Positions 8,046-15,239 of a DNA stretch of 51,939 bases are shown in pieces; position 1 is the stretch's first letter, and every line of letters starts with the position of its first letter. The translations under genes were made by a program, and so were the position numbers. A model generated the notes under the pieces. That model was not told where the DNA came from and ran no database searches. It saw nothing but the letters and a program-made list of their open reading frames with translations. The DNA comes from an uncultured Clostridia bacterium. Its GTDB lineage: Bacteria; Bacillota; Clostridia; TANB77; CAG-508. The stretch lies in the NCBI GenBank assembly GCA_947628815.1, contig CANRBJ010000011.1, forward strand, positions 1-51,939, written 5' to 3'.

Positions 8046-8918
8046 CTATTCTATATTTTGAATTTGCTCACGGATATCTTCTATTTGTGTTTTTATATCA
8101 ATTACTAAATTAGTAATATCTAAACTGCCAGATTTTGAACCGATTGTGTTTGTTTCTCTATTCATTTCTTGAATTAAAAAATCCATTTTCTTTCCGATTG
8201 GTTCTTCATCTTCTAAGAAATTTTTAAATTGTATAATATGGCTTTTAAGCCTTGTAATTTCTTCTTCTACTGAGCATTTATCAGCATAAATAACTGTTTC
8301 TTGTGCAAGTCTATCTTTATCTACTACATCCGTCTTTAGAATTTCCTTAATTCTTCCCTCTAATTTTACTACATAATCTTCTACAAGTCTAGTAGAATTC
8401 TTAGAAATTTCACAAACTTTATTTGAAACTATTTCAATTCTTTCGAATAAATCTTCTTTTATTTTATCTCCTTCTGCCTTTCTCATTTTTATAAAATTCT
8501 GTGTAGCTTCGTTTAAACATATTGATAACTCTTTCCAAATTACTTCTTCATCTTCTACATTTTCAATTTCTAATACGTCTGGAAATTTTGATATTTCTGT
8601 AACAGATATTTTATCGTCTATTCCATTACTACTTGCAATTTCTTTTAATGCATTAATATATATTTTTGCTAATTCGTCGTTAATTTTTACTTTTTTTCCT
8701 TCTGCGCTATTGTTTATAAAATTAACAAAAACATCAATTTTACCCCTCGATATTGTAGAAGATATTTCTTTTTTTATCTTTTCTTCTAAATAACTAATAC
8801 TTTTTGGAAGTTTTATTGTAATATCGCTATATCTATGGTTAACAGATTTTATTTCAATGTTATAGCTTCTGTTGTTTAGTTCTAGCCTTGCCCTTCCAAA
8901 GCCTGTCATACTTTTCAC
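8046..8918 (-). CDS. yicC: YicC/YloC-family endoribonuclease
   Basis: The YicC family comprises endoribonucleases involved in RNA turnover. The N-terminal MTGFGRA (residues 4-10) and [17 protein letters not shown] are diagnostic, and the C-terminal domain has [34 protein letters not shown] and [16 protein letters not shown]. At 290 residues it is full length. Start GTG at 8918 with GAGGCGATT upstream. It is in the rsmE-to-tetR operon and 10 bases from remA. Confidence 0.94.
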   Translation of the reverse strand: MKSMTGFGRARLELNNRSYNIEIKSVNHRYSDITIKLPKSISYLEEKIKKEISSTISRGKIDVFVNFINNSAEGKKVKINDELAKIYINALKEIASSNGIDDKISVTEISKFPDVLEIENVEDEEVIWKELSICLNEATQNFIKMRKAEGDKIKEDLFERIEIVSNKVCEISKNSTRLVEDYVVKLEGRIKEILKTDVVDKDRLAQETVIYADKCSVEEEITRLKSHIIQFKNFLEDEEPIGKKMDFLIQEMNRETNTIGSKSGSLDITNLVIDIKTQIEDIREQIQNIE

Positions 8919-8932
8919 TATTCTAATCGCCT

Positions 8933-9475
8933 CTATTTCTTAATAATTTCACTTATATCATTTTTACTTGCAAGATATTGCTTCTTCATTTTTCTATAAA
9001 TGAAAATTGATTTTCCTACATAATATATTGCAAATATGAAGGATGCTAGTGAAATAATTATATCAAATTCTCTAAAGTATATGGTATATAAATAGATAGA
9101 GCATAATACAAATATTGCAAGCACTAAACATTCTATAGCATGAATTGCAATATTGCCATTTTCTTTTCTGTAACTATATTCAAATAATATGATGGTTAAT
9201 ATAATTAATACCATACTAAACACTTTTAAATCTGTTATAAATACTGCTGTTTCTATATTTAAAGCACCTAAATTAATTAAATATAAAAATACCATAATTA
9301 TATTCGCAATAAATATATTTTCAAAAACTTTTGCATTAATTTTCAAATCTTGCTCTTTAGGAAGCTCTTTCTTACTAACAAACTCTTTCTCTAAATTTGC
9401 AAGTTCTTCATTTAACTCCTTATTACCTGAATTTGCCTTTTGTTTTTTATCAATCATTCTTTTTCCTTTTTTCAA
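8933..9475 (-). CDS. Four-helix membrane protein of unknown function
   Basis: No family is recognised. A charged N-terminal part of about 45 residues, rich in Lys and Glu, precedes four probable membrane helices: about residues 53-72 (IFIANIIMVFLYLINLGAL), 80-98, 113-133 and 140-160. It is followed by a basic tail (YRKMKKQYLASK). An ATG lies at 9493, but TTG at 9475 is preferred because AAAGGGGAG sits six bases before it; ATG 9457 is also possible. It lies between rsmE and yicC and is probably co-transcribed with both. Confidence 0.7.
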   Translation of the reverse strand: MKKGKRMIDKKQKANSGNKELNEELANLEKEFVSKKELPKEQDLKINAKVFENIFIANIIMVFLYLINLGALNIETAVFITDLKVFSMVLIILTIILFEYSYRKENGNIAIHAIECLVLAIFVLCSIYLYTIYFREFDIIISLASFIFAIYYVGKSIFIYRKMKKQYLASKNDISEIIKK

Positions 9476-9511
9476 AGTAATCTCCCCTTTCATTTTACAA
9501 ATAGCTTGTCA

Positions 9512-10261
9512 TTACACCATTTCATCAAATTCATACATAATTATACTTGATAAAACAATTGGTGCTGTTTCTGTTCGTAAAATTCTTTTTCCTAAAGTAA
9601 CAATTTCTATGTTCATTTTTTCTAAGTCCTGTAATTCTTTTTCATCTATTCCGCCTTCTGGTCCTATAATAATTGCAATCTTTAAATTATCATTTTTATT
9701 TACTTTTTTTAAAACTTGCTTAATCGAATTTTCACATTCATTTTCATAAGACACTAATACTATATCATAATTTTGCACTTTTTCATATATATTTTTTATA
9801 AAAATTGGTATATTCACCTTAGGAATTTTATCTCTTTTACTCTGTTTTGCTGCAACTTCAGCAATTTTTTGCCAACGTAAAATTTTCTTTTGGGAAGACT
9901 TATCATCTAATTTTACAACACATCTCTTCATAATGACTGGTGTAATCTCACTTACACCAATTTCAGTAGTTTTTTGAATAATAGTTTCCATCTTTTCTTG
10001 CTTTGGTAACCCTTGAAAAATATGTAAATAGACCTTCGTTTCCGCTATGCTATCTAGCGTTTTTAAAATTCTAGAATTTACTTCTTTACTACTCATTTCA
10101 ATAATTTCACACAAATAATTTATAGAGTTACTAATATTACATATCTGTATCTTTTCTCCTATTAAAAGACGTAACACATTTTTTATATGGTTAACATCAT
10201 CTCCTGTAATTTGAATTATTTCTCCATTTACTTGCTCTTCTGTTACAAAAAATTTATACAT
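9512..10261 (-). CDS. rsmE: 16S rRNA (uracil-1498-N3)-methyltransferase RsmE
   Basis: RsmE methylates U1498 of 16S rRNA using S-adenosylmethionine through a SPOUT (knotted) fold. The N-terminal PUA-like part has DDVNHIKNVLRLLIGEKIQI. The SPOUT core shows IQKTTEIGVSEITPVIMKR, QSKRDKIPKV, IIGPEGGIDEKE and LGKRILRTETAP, the cofactor-binding knot motifs. 249 residues is normal. ATG at 10261 follows GAGGAG. It is the first gene of the operon running to tetR. Confidence 0.95.
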   Translation of the reverse strand: MYKFFVTEEQVNGEIIQITGDDVNHIKNVLRLLIGEKIQICNISNSINYLCEIIEMSSKEVNSRILKTLDSIAETKVYLHIFQGLPKQEKMETIIQKTTEIGVSEITPVIMKRCVVKLDDKSSQKKILRWQKIAEVAAKQSKRDKIPKVNIPIFIKNIYEKVQNYDIVLVSYENECENSIKQVLKKVNKNDNLKIAIIIGPEGGIDEKELQDLEKMNIEIVTLGKRILRTETAPIVLSSIIMYEFDEMV

Positions 10262-10283
10262 AATTTTCTCCTCTTCTTGGAAA

Positions 10284-10312
10284 ATTATATCAAAAAAAAA
10301 GTATTTTGTATA
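10284..10312 (-). promoter_or_regulatory. Predicted promoter of the rsmE-yicC-remA-gmk operon
   Basis: Minus-strand TATACA (10307-10312) and TATAAT (10284-10289) are 17 bases apart, with a leader of about 18 bases before ATG 10261. The -35 lies in the loop of an AT-rich inverted repeat (10296-10327). Confidence 0.6.
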
Positions 10313-10327
10313 GTATTAATACTTTTT
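10296..10327. repeat. AT-rich dyad between divergent promoters
   Basis: AAAAAGTATT (10296-10305) pairs with AATACTTTTT (10318-10327) around 12 bases. It overlaps the rsmE -35 box and lies upstream of the reverse-transcriptase operon. It could be an operator for either side. Confidence 0.5.
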
Positions 10328-10339
10328 GTAGTTGTATTT

Positions 10340-10356
10340 TGTCGATATATGTCGAA
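10340..10356 (+). promoter_or_regulatory. Tandem Spo0A-like boxes upstream of the RT operon
   Basis: TGTCGAT (10340-10346, one mismatch) and TGTCGAA (10350-10356, exact) match the Spo0A box TGTCGAA and are spaced ten bases apart, one helical turn. They lie about 30 bases upstream of a possible -10 box. That Spo0A binds here is inference. Confidence 0.5.
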
Positions 10357-10384
10357 ATTTTTTTATAGCATTTTATATGTCCTT

Positions 10385-10410
10385 ATGATATAGTTATTTA
10401 AAAATGGAGG
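10385..10410 (+). promoter_or_regulatory. Possible -10 box and ribosome site of the RT operon
   Basis: TATGAT (10385-10390) is a plausible -10; the region 17 bases upstream is only T-rich, so the promoter would need activation. TGGAGG (10405-10410) lies seven bases before ATG 10418. Confidence 0.45.
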
Positions 10411-10417
10411 TGCATGT

Positions 10418-10825
10418 ATGAGCAAATTGTATAATAAATATTTATATTTAAAAGAATCTGATTCGTCTAAATGCTATTTGTTTAAAGTTGGCATATTTTA
10501 TATTTTTTTAGATGCTGATGCTAGAAAAATTTCCGAAATATTAGGTCTTAAATTAACTAATTTAAATGAAAGTGTTGTAAAATGTGGCTTTCCTAGTTCA
10601 ACTATTTCTAAATACATAAACTTACTAGATGCTGCAAATATTTCTTATCAAATTGTTGATGAAAATTTGAATAGCGTTACTACCCAAAAAGAATATCTAT
10701 CTAATGTAAATGCTACTATCATTTTAGATACTATAAAAAAAGCAGATCTTAATAATTTATCACCCATTAATGCTTTTAATATGATATGTAAATTTAAAAA
10801 TTTGTTAGATGGAGGAGCAAAATAA
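10418..10825 (+). CDS. Mini-MutS: MutS domain I joined to the MutS C-terminal helix, DGR-type accessory protein
   Basis: A 135-residue protein. Residues 1-80 align by eye with MutS domain I of this genome's own MutS (19980 onwards): YLYLKESDSSKCYLFKVGIFY parallels YLETKEQYKDCILFYRLGDFY, and KCGFPSSTISKYINLLDAANI parallels [21 protein letters not shown]. The mismatch-reading Phe-X-Glu of MutS (FYE) is here FYI, so the catalytically important Glu is lost. Residues about 105-130, DLNNLSPINAFNMICKFK, match the extreme MutS C-terminus NLNELTPIEALNTLVKLK. The clamp, lever, core and ATPase domains are absent. It heads an operon with Avd-like and RT genes. MutS-like accessory genes have, as far as I recall, been noted beside some diversity-generating retroelements. 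A role in handling cDNA or mismatched duplexes is inference. Confidence 0.8.
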   Translation: MSKLYNKYLYLKESDSSKCYLFKVGIFYIFLDADARKISEILGLKLTNLNESVVKCGFPSSTISKYINLLDAANISYQIVDENLNSVTTQKEYLSNVNATIILDTIKKADLNNLSPINAFNMICKFKNLLDGGAK

Positions 10826-10826
10826 A

Positions 10827-11180
10827 ATGAAAGAAGTAAACTTAGCAATTTATCAAAAATATCTTGAATTAATTTATTATACAAACGATTTAGTTCGTAA
10901 GTTTCCTAAGTCTGAAAGATTCTCTTTAGTACAAGAAATTAAACATTCTTTGTATCAAGGTTTAAGATGCCTTATGTATGCAATAAAAACCTATCAAAAA
11001 AATGATAAAATTAAGTATTTGAATGAACTAGATATTTCTCTTAATTTATTAAAAATACAATTACGCCTTTCGTATAAATATCAATATATTTCTATGCAAA
11101 ATTATTCTACTTGGAGTGCAAAGATTACAGATATTTGCAATATGTTGGGAGGATGGATTTCTACATGCCTAAAAAAATAA
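10827..11180 (+). CDS. avd: Avd-like four-helix bundle protein
   Basis: A 117-residue basic helical protein of the Avd/S23-like four-helix bundle family, the accessory factor that binds the reverse transcriptase and template RNA in diversity-generating retroelements. Family words include VRKFPKSERFSLVQEIKHSL near residue 22, LNELDISLNLLKIQLRLSY in the middle and ICNMLGGWISTCLKK at the end. ATG 10827 is preferred over the overlapping ATG 10809 because GGAGGAG (10811-10817) sits upstream of it; the mini-MutS stop is one base away. The end overlaps the RT start by 16 bases, indicating coupled translation. Confidence 0.87.
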   Translation: MKEVNLAIYQKYLELIYYTNDLVRKFPKSERFSLVQEIKHSLYQGLRCLMYAIKTYQKNDKIKYLNELDISLNLLKIQLRLSYKYQYISMQNYSTWSAKITDICNMLGGWISTCLKK

Positions 11181-12202
11181 AAAATTGTTTCTACAAAAAT
11201 TTAACATTTGATAAATTATATGCTGCACATTTAAGAGCAAGAAAACATAAAACCTATAAAAATGAAGTTATTAATTTTGAACTAAATTTAGAAAACAATC
11301 TTATAAATTTATTAAATAATATAAGAAAAAAATCTTATCACTTGGGAAAGTACTATGAATTTAAAGTGTATGAACCAAAAGAAAGAATTATAAAAGCTCT
11401 TCCATATATAGATAGAATTGTTCATCAATGGTATGTAGAAGAATTCATAAAACCATATATTGTTCCAAAATTCATTAATTCTACTTATGCCTGTATTCAA
11501 AATAGAGGTACTCATAATGCTGTTGATCAAATTCAAAAATATATGAGAATTTACAAAAGAAACAACAAAAATTTTTGGATTTTAAAATGCGATGTTAAAA
11601 AGTTTTTCTATAATATAGACCCAGTTGTTCTATATAGTATTATGCAAAAATATATTAGTGATAAAGCTTTGTTAGATTTTACACATCTTTTGATATTTGA
11701 TAAAAATACATCTGTTAATAATGTAGGTATTCCTATTGGAAATTACACTTCACAATTTTTTGCAAATATTTATCTAAATGAGCTAGATCAATATGTAAAA
11801 CGCATATTAAAAATAAAGTACTATGTTAGATATATGGATGACTTCATTTTTTTATTAGATACAAAAGACGATTGTATTAAAATAAAAGCTAAAATCGAAA
11901 ATTTTTTATATGAAAAATTACATCTTAATCTAAATGATAAATCTAGATATTATCCATATAAAATGGGAGTTAATTTTTGTGGATATAGAATTTTTTGTAC
12001 ACATAGATTATTACGCAATAATAGTAAAATTAAAATAAAAAACAAGGTAAAGAGATGGAATCGAGCTTATTTTAAAGGTAATTTGAATTTTACATATGCT
12101 TTACAAAGTATTAATTCGTGGATTGGTCACTGTTCTCACTGTAATTCTTATACTTTGATGAAAAAGATTTTAAATAGCTGTGATTTTTTGTATAATGAAT
12201 AA
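11165..12202 (+). CDS. DGR-class reverse transcriptase
   Basis: A 345-residue RNA-directed DNA polymerase. Visible motifs are RT1/2 text ALPYIDRIVHQWYV, NSTYACIQNRGTHNAVDQIQ, the motif A aspartate in ILKCDVKKFFYNID, motif 4 as IPIGNYTSQFFANIYL, the catalytic YMDD in YVRYMDDFIFLL, and GVNFCGYRIFCTHRLLR. A C-terminal SINSWIGHCSHCNSYTL region is shared with DGR enzymes. The IGxxxSQ form of motif 4, in place of the QG of other RTs, is the DGR signature linked to adenine-specific infidelity. ATG 11165 has GGGAGG (11147-11152) upstream. No template or variable repeat is visible nearby, so the target is unknown. The gene converges on xerD. Confidence 0.9.
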   Translation: MPKKIKNCFYKNLTFDKLYAAHLRARKHKTYKNEVINFELNLENNLINLLNNIRKKSYHLGKYYEFKVYEPKERIIKALPYIDRIVHQWYVEEFIKPYIVPKFINSTYACIQNRGTHNAVDQIQKYMRIYKRNNKNFWILKCDVKKFFYNIDPVVLYSIMQKYISDKALLDFTHLLIFDKNTSVNNVGIPIGNYTSQFFANIYLNELDQYVKRILKIKYYVRYMDDFIFLLDTKDDCIKIKAKIENFLYEKLHLNLNDKSRYYPYKMGVNFCGYRIFCTHRLLRNNSKIKIKNKVKRWNRAYFKGNLNFTYALQSINSWIGHCSHCNSYTLMKKILNSCDFLYNE

Positions 12203-12231
12203 TACTTTTGAAGAATTATAAAAAGTACAGC

Positions 12232-12271
12232 CGTAGAAAAAAAGAGGTCTTTTAAACCTCTTCTTCCTACG
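12232..12271 (-). terminator. Terminator between RT operon and xerD
   Basis: AAGAGGT (12242-12248) pairs with ACCTCTT (12256-12262), with outer bases CGTAG and CTACG also pairing. On the minus strand it ends in seven T residues, so it serves xerD; the hairpin may also stop the convergent RT transcript. It overlaps the xerD stop codon. Confidence 0.8.
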
Positions 12272-13148
12272 CTCTTGGATGAGCATTTTTATATATATTT
12301 TTTATACTTTCATCTTGAAATTGCATATATACTTGTGTAGATGAAATATCTGAATGACCAAGCATTATTTGGATTGATTTTAAGTCCGCACCATTTTGTA
12401 AAAGGTGCGTTGCAAATGAATGTCTTAGTACATGTGGAGTTATATCTTTTGTTATATGAGCTTGTTCTTTATAATATTTAACAATTTTCCAAAATCCTTG
12501 ACGTGTTAGTCTTTTTCCATTTGTGTTAACAAATAATGCTTTTATGTTTTCATCTTTTATTAATATTGGTCTTGAATGTTCTATGTAATCTCGTAATGCT
12601 TTTAATGATAATGATCCTAGTGGTATGTTTCTTTGTTTTGTTCTTGTTTTACAAAAAACTACTCCTTCTTTTAAATTGATATCGTCTATATCTAAAGATA
12701 TTATTTCAGAAACTCTCATTCCTGTAGCATAAGCAAATTCCAACATTGCTTTATCACGAATACCTTTTAAATCTACATTTTTTGGTTGTTCTAATAATAG
12801 TTCTATTTCTTCTGATGATAATATTGTAGGTATCTTTTTTTCCACTTTTGGAGATTGTATTTTTTCAGTAGGATTTCTTTTTGCTTTTTTATTACGCACT
12901 AAAAATTGATAAAATGATCTTATAGATGCTATGTTTCTAGATATTGTTGATGTTTTTTTACCAATTTCTTGTAGGTATGAGAAATATTTTTTCATATCTT
13001 CTTCCGTTGCTTTTAGATAATTTATTTTATTTGCTTCAGCATATTCTTCAAATTGTACAATATCTCTTCTATATGATTGTAATGTATTGTTTGATAATTT
13101 CTTATCTTCCTTTATAAATTCTAAAAAATTGTTAATTTGTTTTTCCAT
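12267..13148 (-). CDS. xerD: Tyrosine recombinase XerC/XerD
   Basis: A 293-residue site-specific recombinase resolving chromosome dimers at dif with FtsK, or acting in integration. The N-terminal SAM-like core-binding domain begins NNFLEFIKEDKKLSNNTLQSY. The catalytic domain shows the first Arg in ATGMRVSEI (about 145), the H-x-x-R box in PHVLRHSFATHLL (about 240), the following His in LGHSDISSTQ and the nucleophile Tyr in TQVYM (about 273). Length and lack of neighbouring phage genes favour a housekeeping XerD over an integrase. ATG at 13148; the gene ends in the shared terminator. Confidence 0.9.
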   Translation of the reverse strand: MEKQINNFLEFIKEDKKLSNNTLQSYRRDIVQFEEYAEANKINYLKATEEDMKKYFSYLQEIGKKTSTISRNIASIRSFYQFLVRNKKAKRNPTEKIQSPKVEKKIPTILSSEEIELLLEQPKNVDLKGIRDKAMLEFAYATGMRVSEIISLDIDDINLKEGVVFCKTRTKQRNIPLGSLSLKALRDYIEHSRPILIKDENIKALFVNTNGKRLTRQGFWKIVKYYKEQAHITKDITPHVLRHSFATHLLQNGADLKSIQIMLGHSDISSTQVYMQFQDESIKNIYKNAHPRA

Positions 13149-13266
13149 ACTATTCCCTACCTTATTTTGTTATATTCTTTTCACACTTTACATAAACAAT
13201 ATTGTTATATCAAATTAATCTCAAATTGTAAATAGATTTTTCTTATTTTTTATAAATTTTTTGAAT

Positions 13267-13917
13267 TTATAAATATTGTGAACAGATTTGTACCAAGTTA
13301 GTAGATACATAAACTTCTATAAATGCTGATATTTCCAGTATACAAAGCATCATTAAACAAAAAAATGTATGTCTTGTAATTTCTAACTTTATATTTTCTT
13401 TTCTTTTATCTTTTACAATTGATTTATATAACTTCATTCCACTAACTGCAAGAGATAATATGCATGGAATAAATAGCATATTTTGTAATAAAACTGAAGT
13501 TACACTAAATAAAATTCCGGTTTCCGAGTTCCTAGGGTTGCCAAACTAGATGATATTGTATATCCTAAGCAAAAACCACGATACGCAATTATTCCATATA
13601 CAATAGGAATTCCTATTAATGTTGAACCTACAAACCACAGTATTAATGCTAATATAAAATTAGCTATGAATGTGTCTTTTAGTAGTTCTAGTTTATTTAT
13701 TTCGGCATTATTCTTCAAACTATTTATAAAATCATAAATGTAATTACTAATTTCATCAATCTGTGTTCCGAGTTGCATTATTTATATATATTATTCCGAA
13801 AATTAATCCGATTAAAAATATAATTGTTATAATAGCATATTCTCTTAAGTTATTTTTTATGTAATTGATTAGTATATCTTTTAATTCGTTATTGTTTCTT
13901 TTTCCTATGTTTCTCAA
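13267..13917 (-). CDS. spoIIM: Stage II sporulation protein M (SpoIIM), read through three CGG +1 shifts
   Basis: SpoIIM is the membrane part of the engulfment complex with SpoIID and SpoIIP. The gene starts at TTG 13917 with GAGGAGG seven bases upstream. Reading proceeds through a TM segment (AIITIIFLIGLIFGIIY) to in-frame CGG at 13768-13770; skipping C gives ATGTQIDEISNYIYDF. Reading continues through LILWFVGSTLIGIPIVYGIIAYRGFCLGYTIS-like family text (two TM helices) to a second CGG (13524-13526) and, two codons later, a third (13517-13519); skipping both gives LGTGNGILFSVTSVLLQN, the expected SpoIIM text, then FIPCILSLAVSGMKLYKSI. The product is about 215 residues with five TM helices. The length 651 equals 3n+3, matching three shifts. 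Without them no piece exceeds 92 residues. Confidence 0.9.
13516..13519 (-). other. CGGA +1 frameshift site (spoIIM, third)
   Basis: After the second shift the frame reads GGA-AAC-CGG-AAT and would meet TAG four codons later. Skipping C gives AAC-GGA-ATT (Asn-Gly-Ile) and enters the long C-terminal frame. Confidence 0.85.
13523..13526 (-). other. CGGA +1 frameshift site (spoIIM, second)
   Basis: Codons GGA-ACT-CGG-AAA: skipping C gives ACT-GGA-AAC. Straight reading meets TAA eight codons later. Only six bases separate this site from the third. Confidence 0.85.
13767..13770 (-). other. CGGA +1 frameshift site (spoIIM, first)
   Basis: Codons GCA-ACT-CGG-AAC at codon 50 from the TTG start. Skipping C gives ACT-GGA-ACA; straight reading meets TGA four codons later. 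Confidence 0.85.
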
Positions 13918-13984
13918 TTTATTACCTCCTCGTATTGTGCTTTTTCTTATACATAATGTCTATGTAATAAATTGAATTTTAGAA

Positions 13985-15175
13985 CTAAGTTTTTACTTTT
14001 CCGTATACTCCTCCTCCTCCTTCTTGTATTCCTAATTTTCCTTCTCTTGCATTAATTATATTAGTTGCAATTTTTTCTCCTACAACTTGTTCTATATCAT
14101 CTTTTGATAGTTTATGTAATATATTCATTTCTGTTTCAAACTTGTTTAAAAGTTTATCTATTGTTTTTCCTCCTAATCCTGGTATAAATGTAAGTGGTAC
14201 TTGATATATATATGGTGGTCTATTTTTAGGACTTTTTGTTTCTTCTTTATCTTTTATAATTTCTATTCTATCGAACACTCCCATAGTAACTTTTCTAGAA
14301 TCACATTTGGGGCAAATAGTTACAGGCGCCTCCCCTGGAATGTTTTCTTCGCATACTTCACAATAAGTTCTATGATATTTTCCAAGTTTTGGGTCTAACC
14401 CATAATTGCATACAATTTTTCTTCCATCCTCATTTTTTAGTGCTTTCACAATTTCTTTGAAGCTAATATCTTCAACTAAAATTTTATTATATTCTCTTGC
14501 AATTTTAGGTAAAGAGTGAGCATCCGAATTGGTTAAAAATGTTTTAGTTTCTAGTTCTGATATTTTATCTGCTAAAAATGTATCTGAACTAAGTCCTAAC
14601 TCTATCGCAGGTATTTCACTAAATTTTTCTTTAAATATTTTCTCTAATCTATCTGTACAGTTTCCATAGAAACTTTTATGCGGCGTAAATGCATGTGCTG
14701 GTATTAAAATTCCATTATATTTTTGGACAATATCAACTAAATCGTATGCAGATATATCGGCTCTTTGGGAACTTAGGGTAATGTTACTAATGTGATTAGA
14801 CATTTCGTTTGAAAATCCTTTTATGTCCTTTAGGCTTGGGAAAAAACAAATATTATGTGCACTTCCTGTTCTTCCTTCATCGTTTATTTCTGATGTTTCA
14901 ATTTCACTTCCAAGCAAAATGCAAACTTTATCTTTATAAATAATTCCACCATCATCTATTTCATAAGCTTCACCATTTCTTAAAAATTCTTCTATATCTT
15001 CTATCACATATGGCGATGCACAATCAATAATTCCAACTACTTGTATACCTTTTCTTTCTACACATTCTTTTGCTATGTTCTCAAAATTTAAGCTTCGTGC
15101 TGCCGTTATTTTAATTGGTTTATTTGATTTGCTTCTTCCTATGTGAACATGTAAATCTGCAAATATTTCGTACAT
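13985..15175 (-). CDS. Endonuclease Q-like PHP-domain protein
   Basis: A 396-residue member of the EndoQ family (PHP phosphoesterase fold), which cuts DNA at deaminated or abasic sites in archaea and some bacteria. Metal-binding text includes FADLHVHIGRS (residues 4-14), VVGIIDCASPYV, LLGSEIETSE, GSAHNICFFP, LIPAHAFTPH and LTNSDAHSLPKI, all in family order. A zinc-ribbon-like pair CEVCEE and CPKCDS lies near residues 273-295. The C-terminus has a helix-hairpin-helix FIPGLGGKTIDKLLNKF. ATG 15175. It lies between spoIIM and the DUF2207 gene, near mutS, so a DNA-repair role fits; activity here is inference. Confidence 0.87.
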   Translation of the reverse strand: MYEIFADLHVHIGRSKSNKPIKITAARSLNFENIAKECVERKGIQVVGIIDCASPYVIEDIEEFLRNGEAYEIDDGGIIYKDKVCILLGSEIETSEINDEGRTGSAHNICFFPSLKDIKGFSNEMSNHISNITLSSQRADISAYDLVDIVQKYNGILIPAHAFTPHKSFYGNCTDRLEKIFKEKFSEIPAIELGLSSDTFLADKISELETKTFLTNSDAHSLPKIAREYNKILVEDISFKEIVKALKNEDGRKIVCNYGLDPKLGKYHRTYCEVCEENIPGEAPVTICPKCDSRKVTMGVFDRIEIIKDKEETKSPKNRPPYIYQVPLTFIPGLGGKTIDKLLNKFETEMNILHKLSKDDIEQVVGEKIATNIINAREGKLGIQEGGGGVYGKVKT

Positions 15176-15239
15176 TTATTATTACATCCTTCCATTTATA
15201 ATTACTACATAATTTAGTGATTTTTTATTTGGTAGGAGA

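Noticed and set aside
10262-12266. Group II intron or retron
   Set aside because: The RT lacks maturase and endonuclease domains, motif 4 is of DGR type, and no intron RNA domains or retron-like inverted-repeat RNA were seen beside it.
12267-13148. Phage or integrative-element integrase
   Set aside because: No phage, conjugation or attachment-site genes are nearby, and the length and motifs fit housekeeping XerC/XerD. A role with the RT operon cannot be excluded but is not supported.
13267-13778. Two separate small membrane-protein genes
   Set aside because: The two pieces are the middle and C-terminal parts of SpoIIM; the N-terminal part lies upstream in a third frame with a good ribosome site and TTG start.
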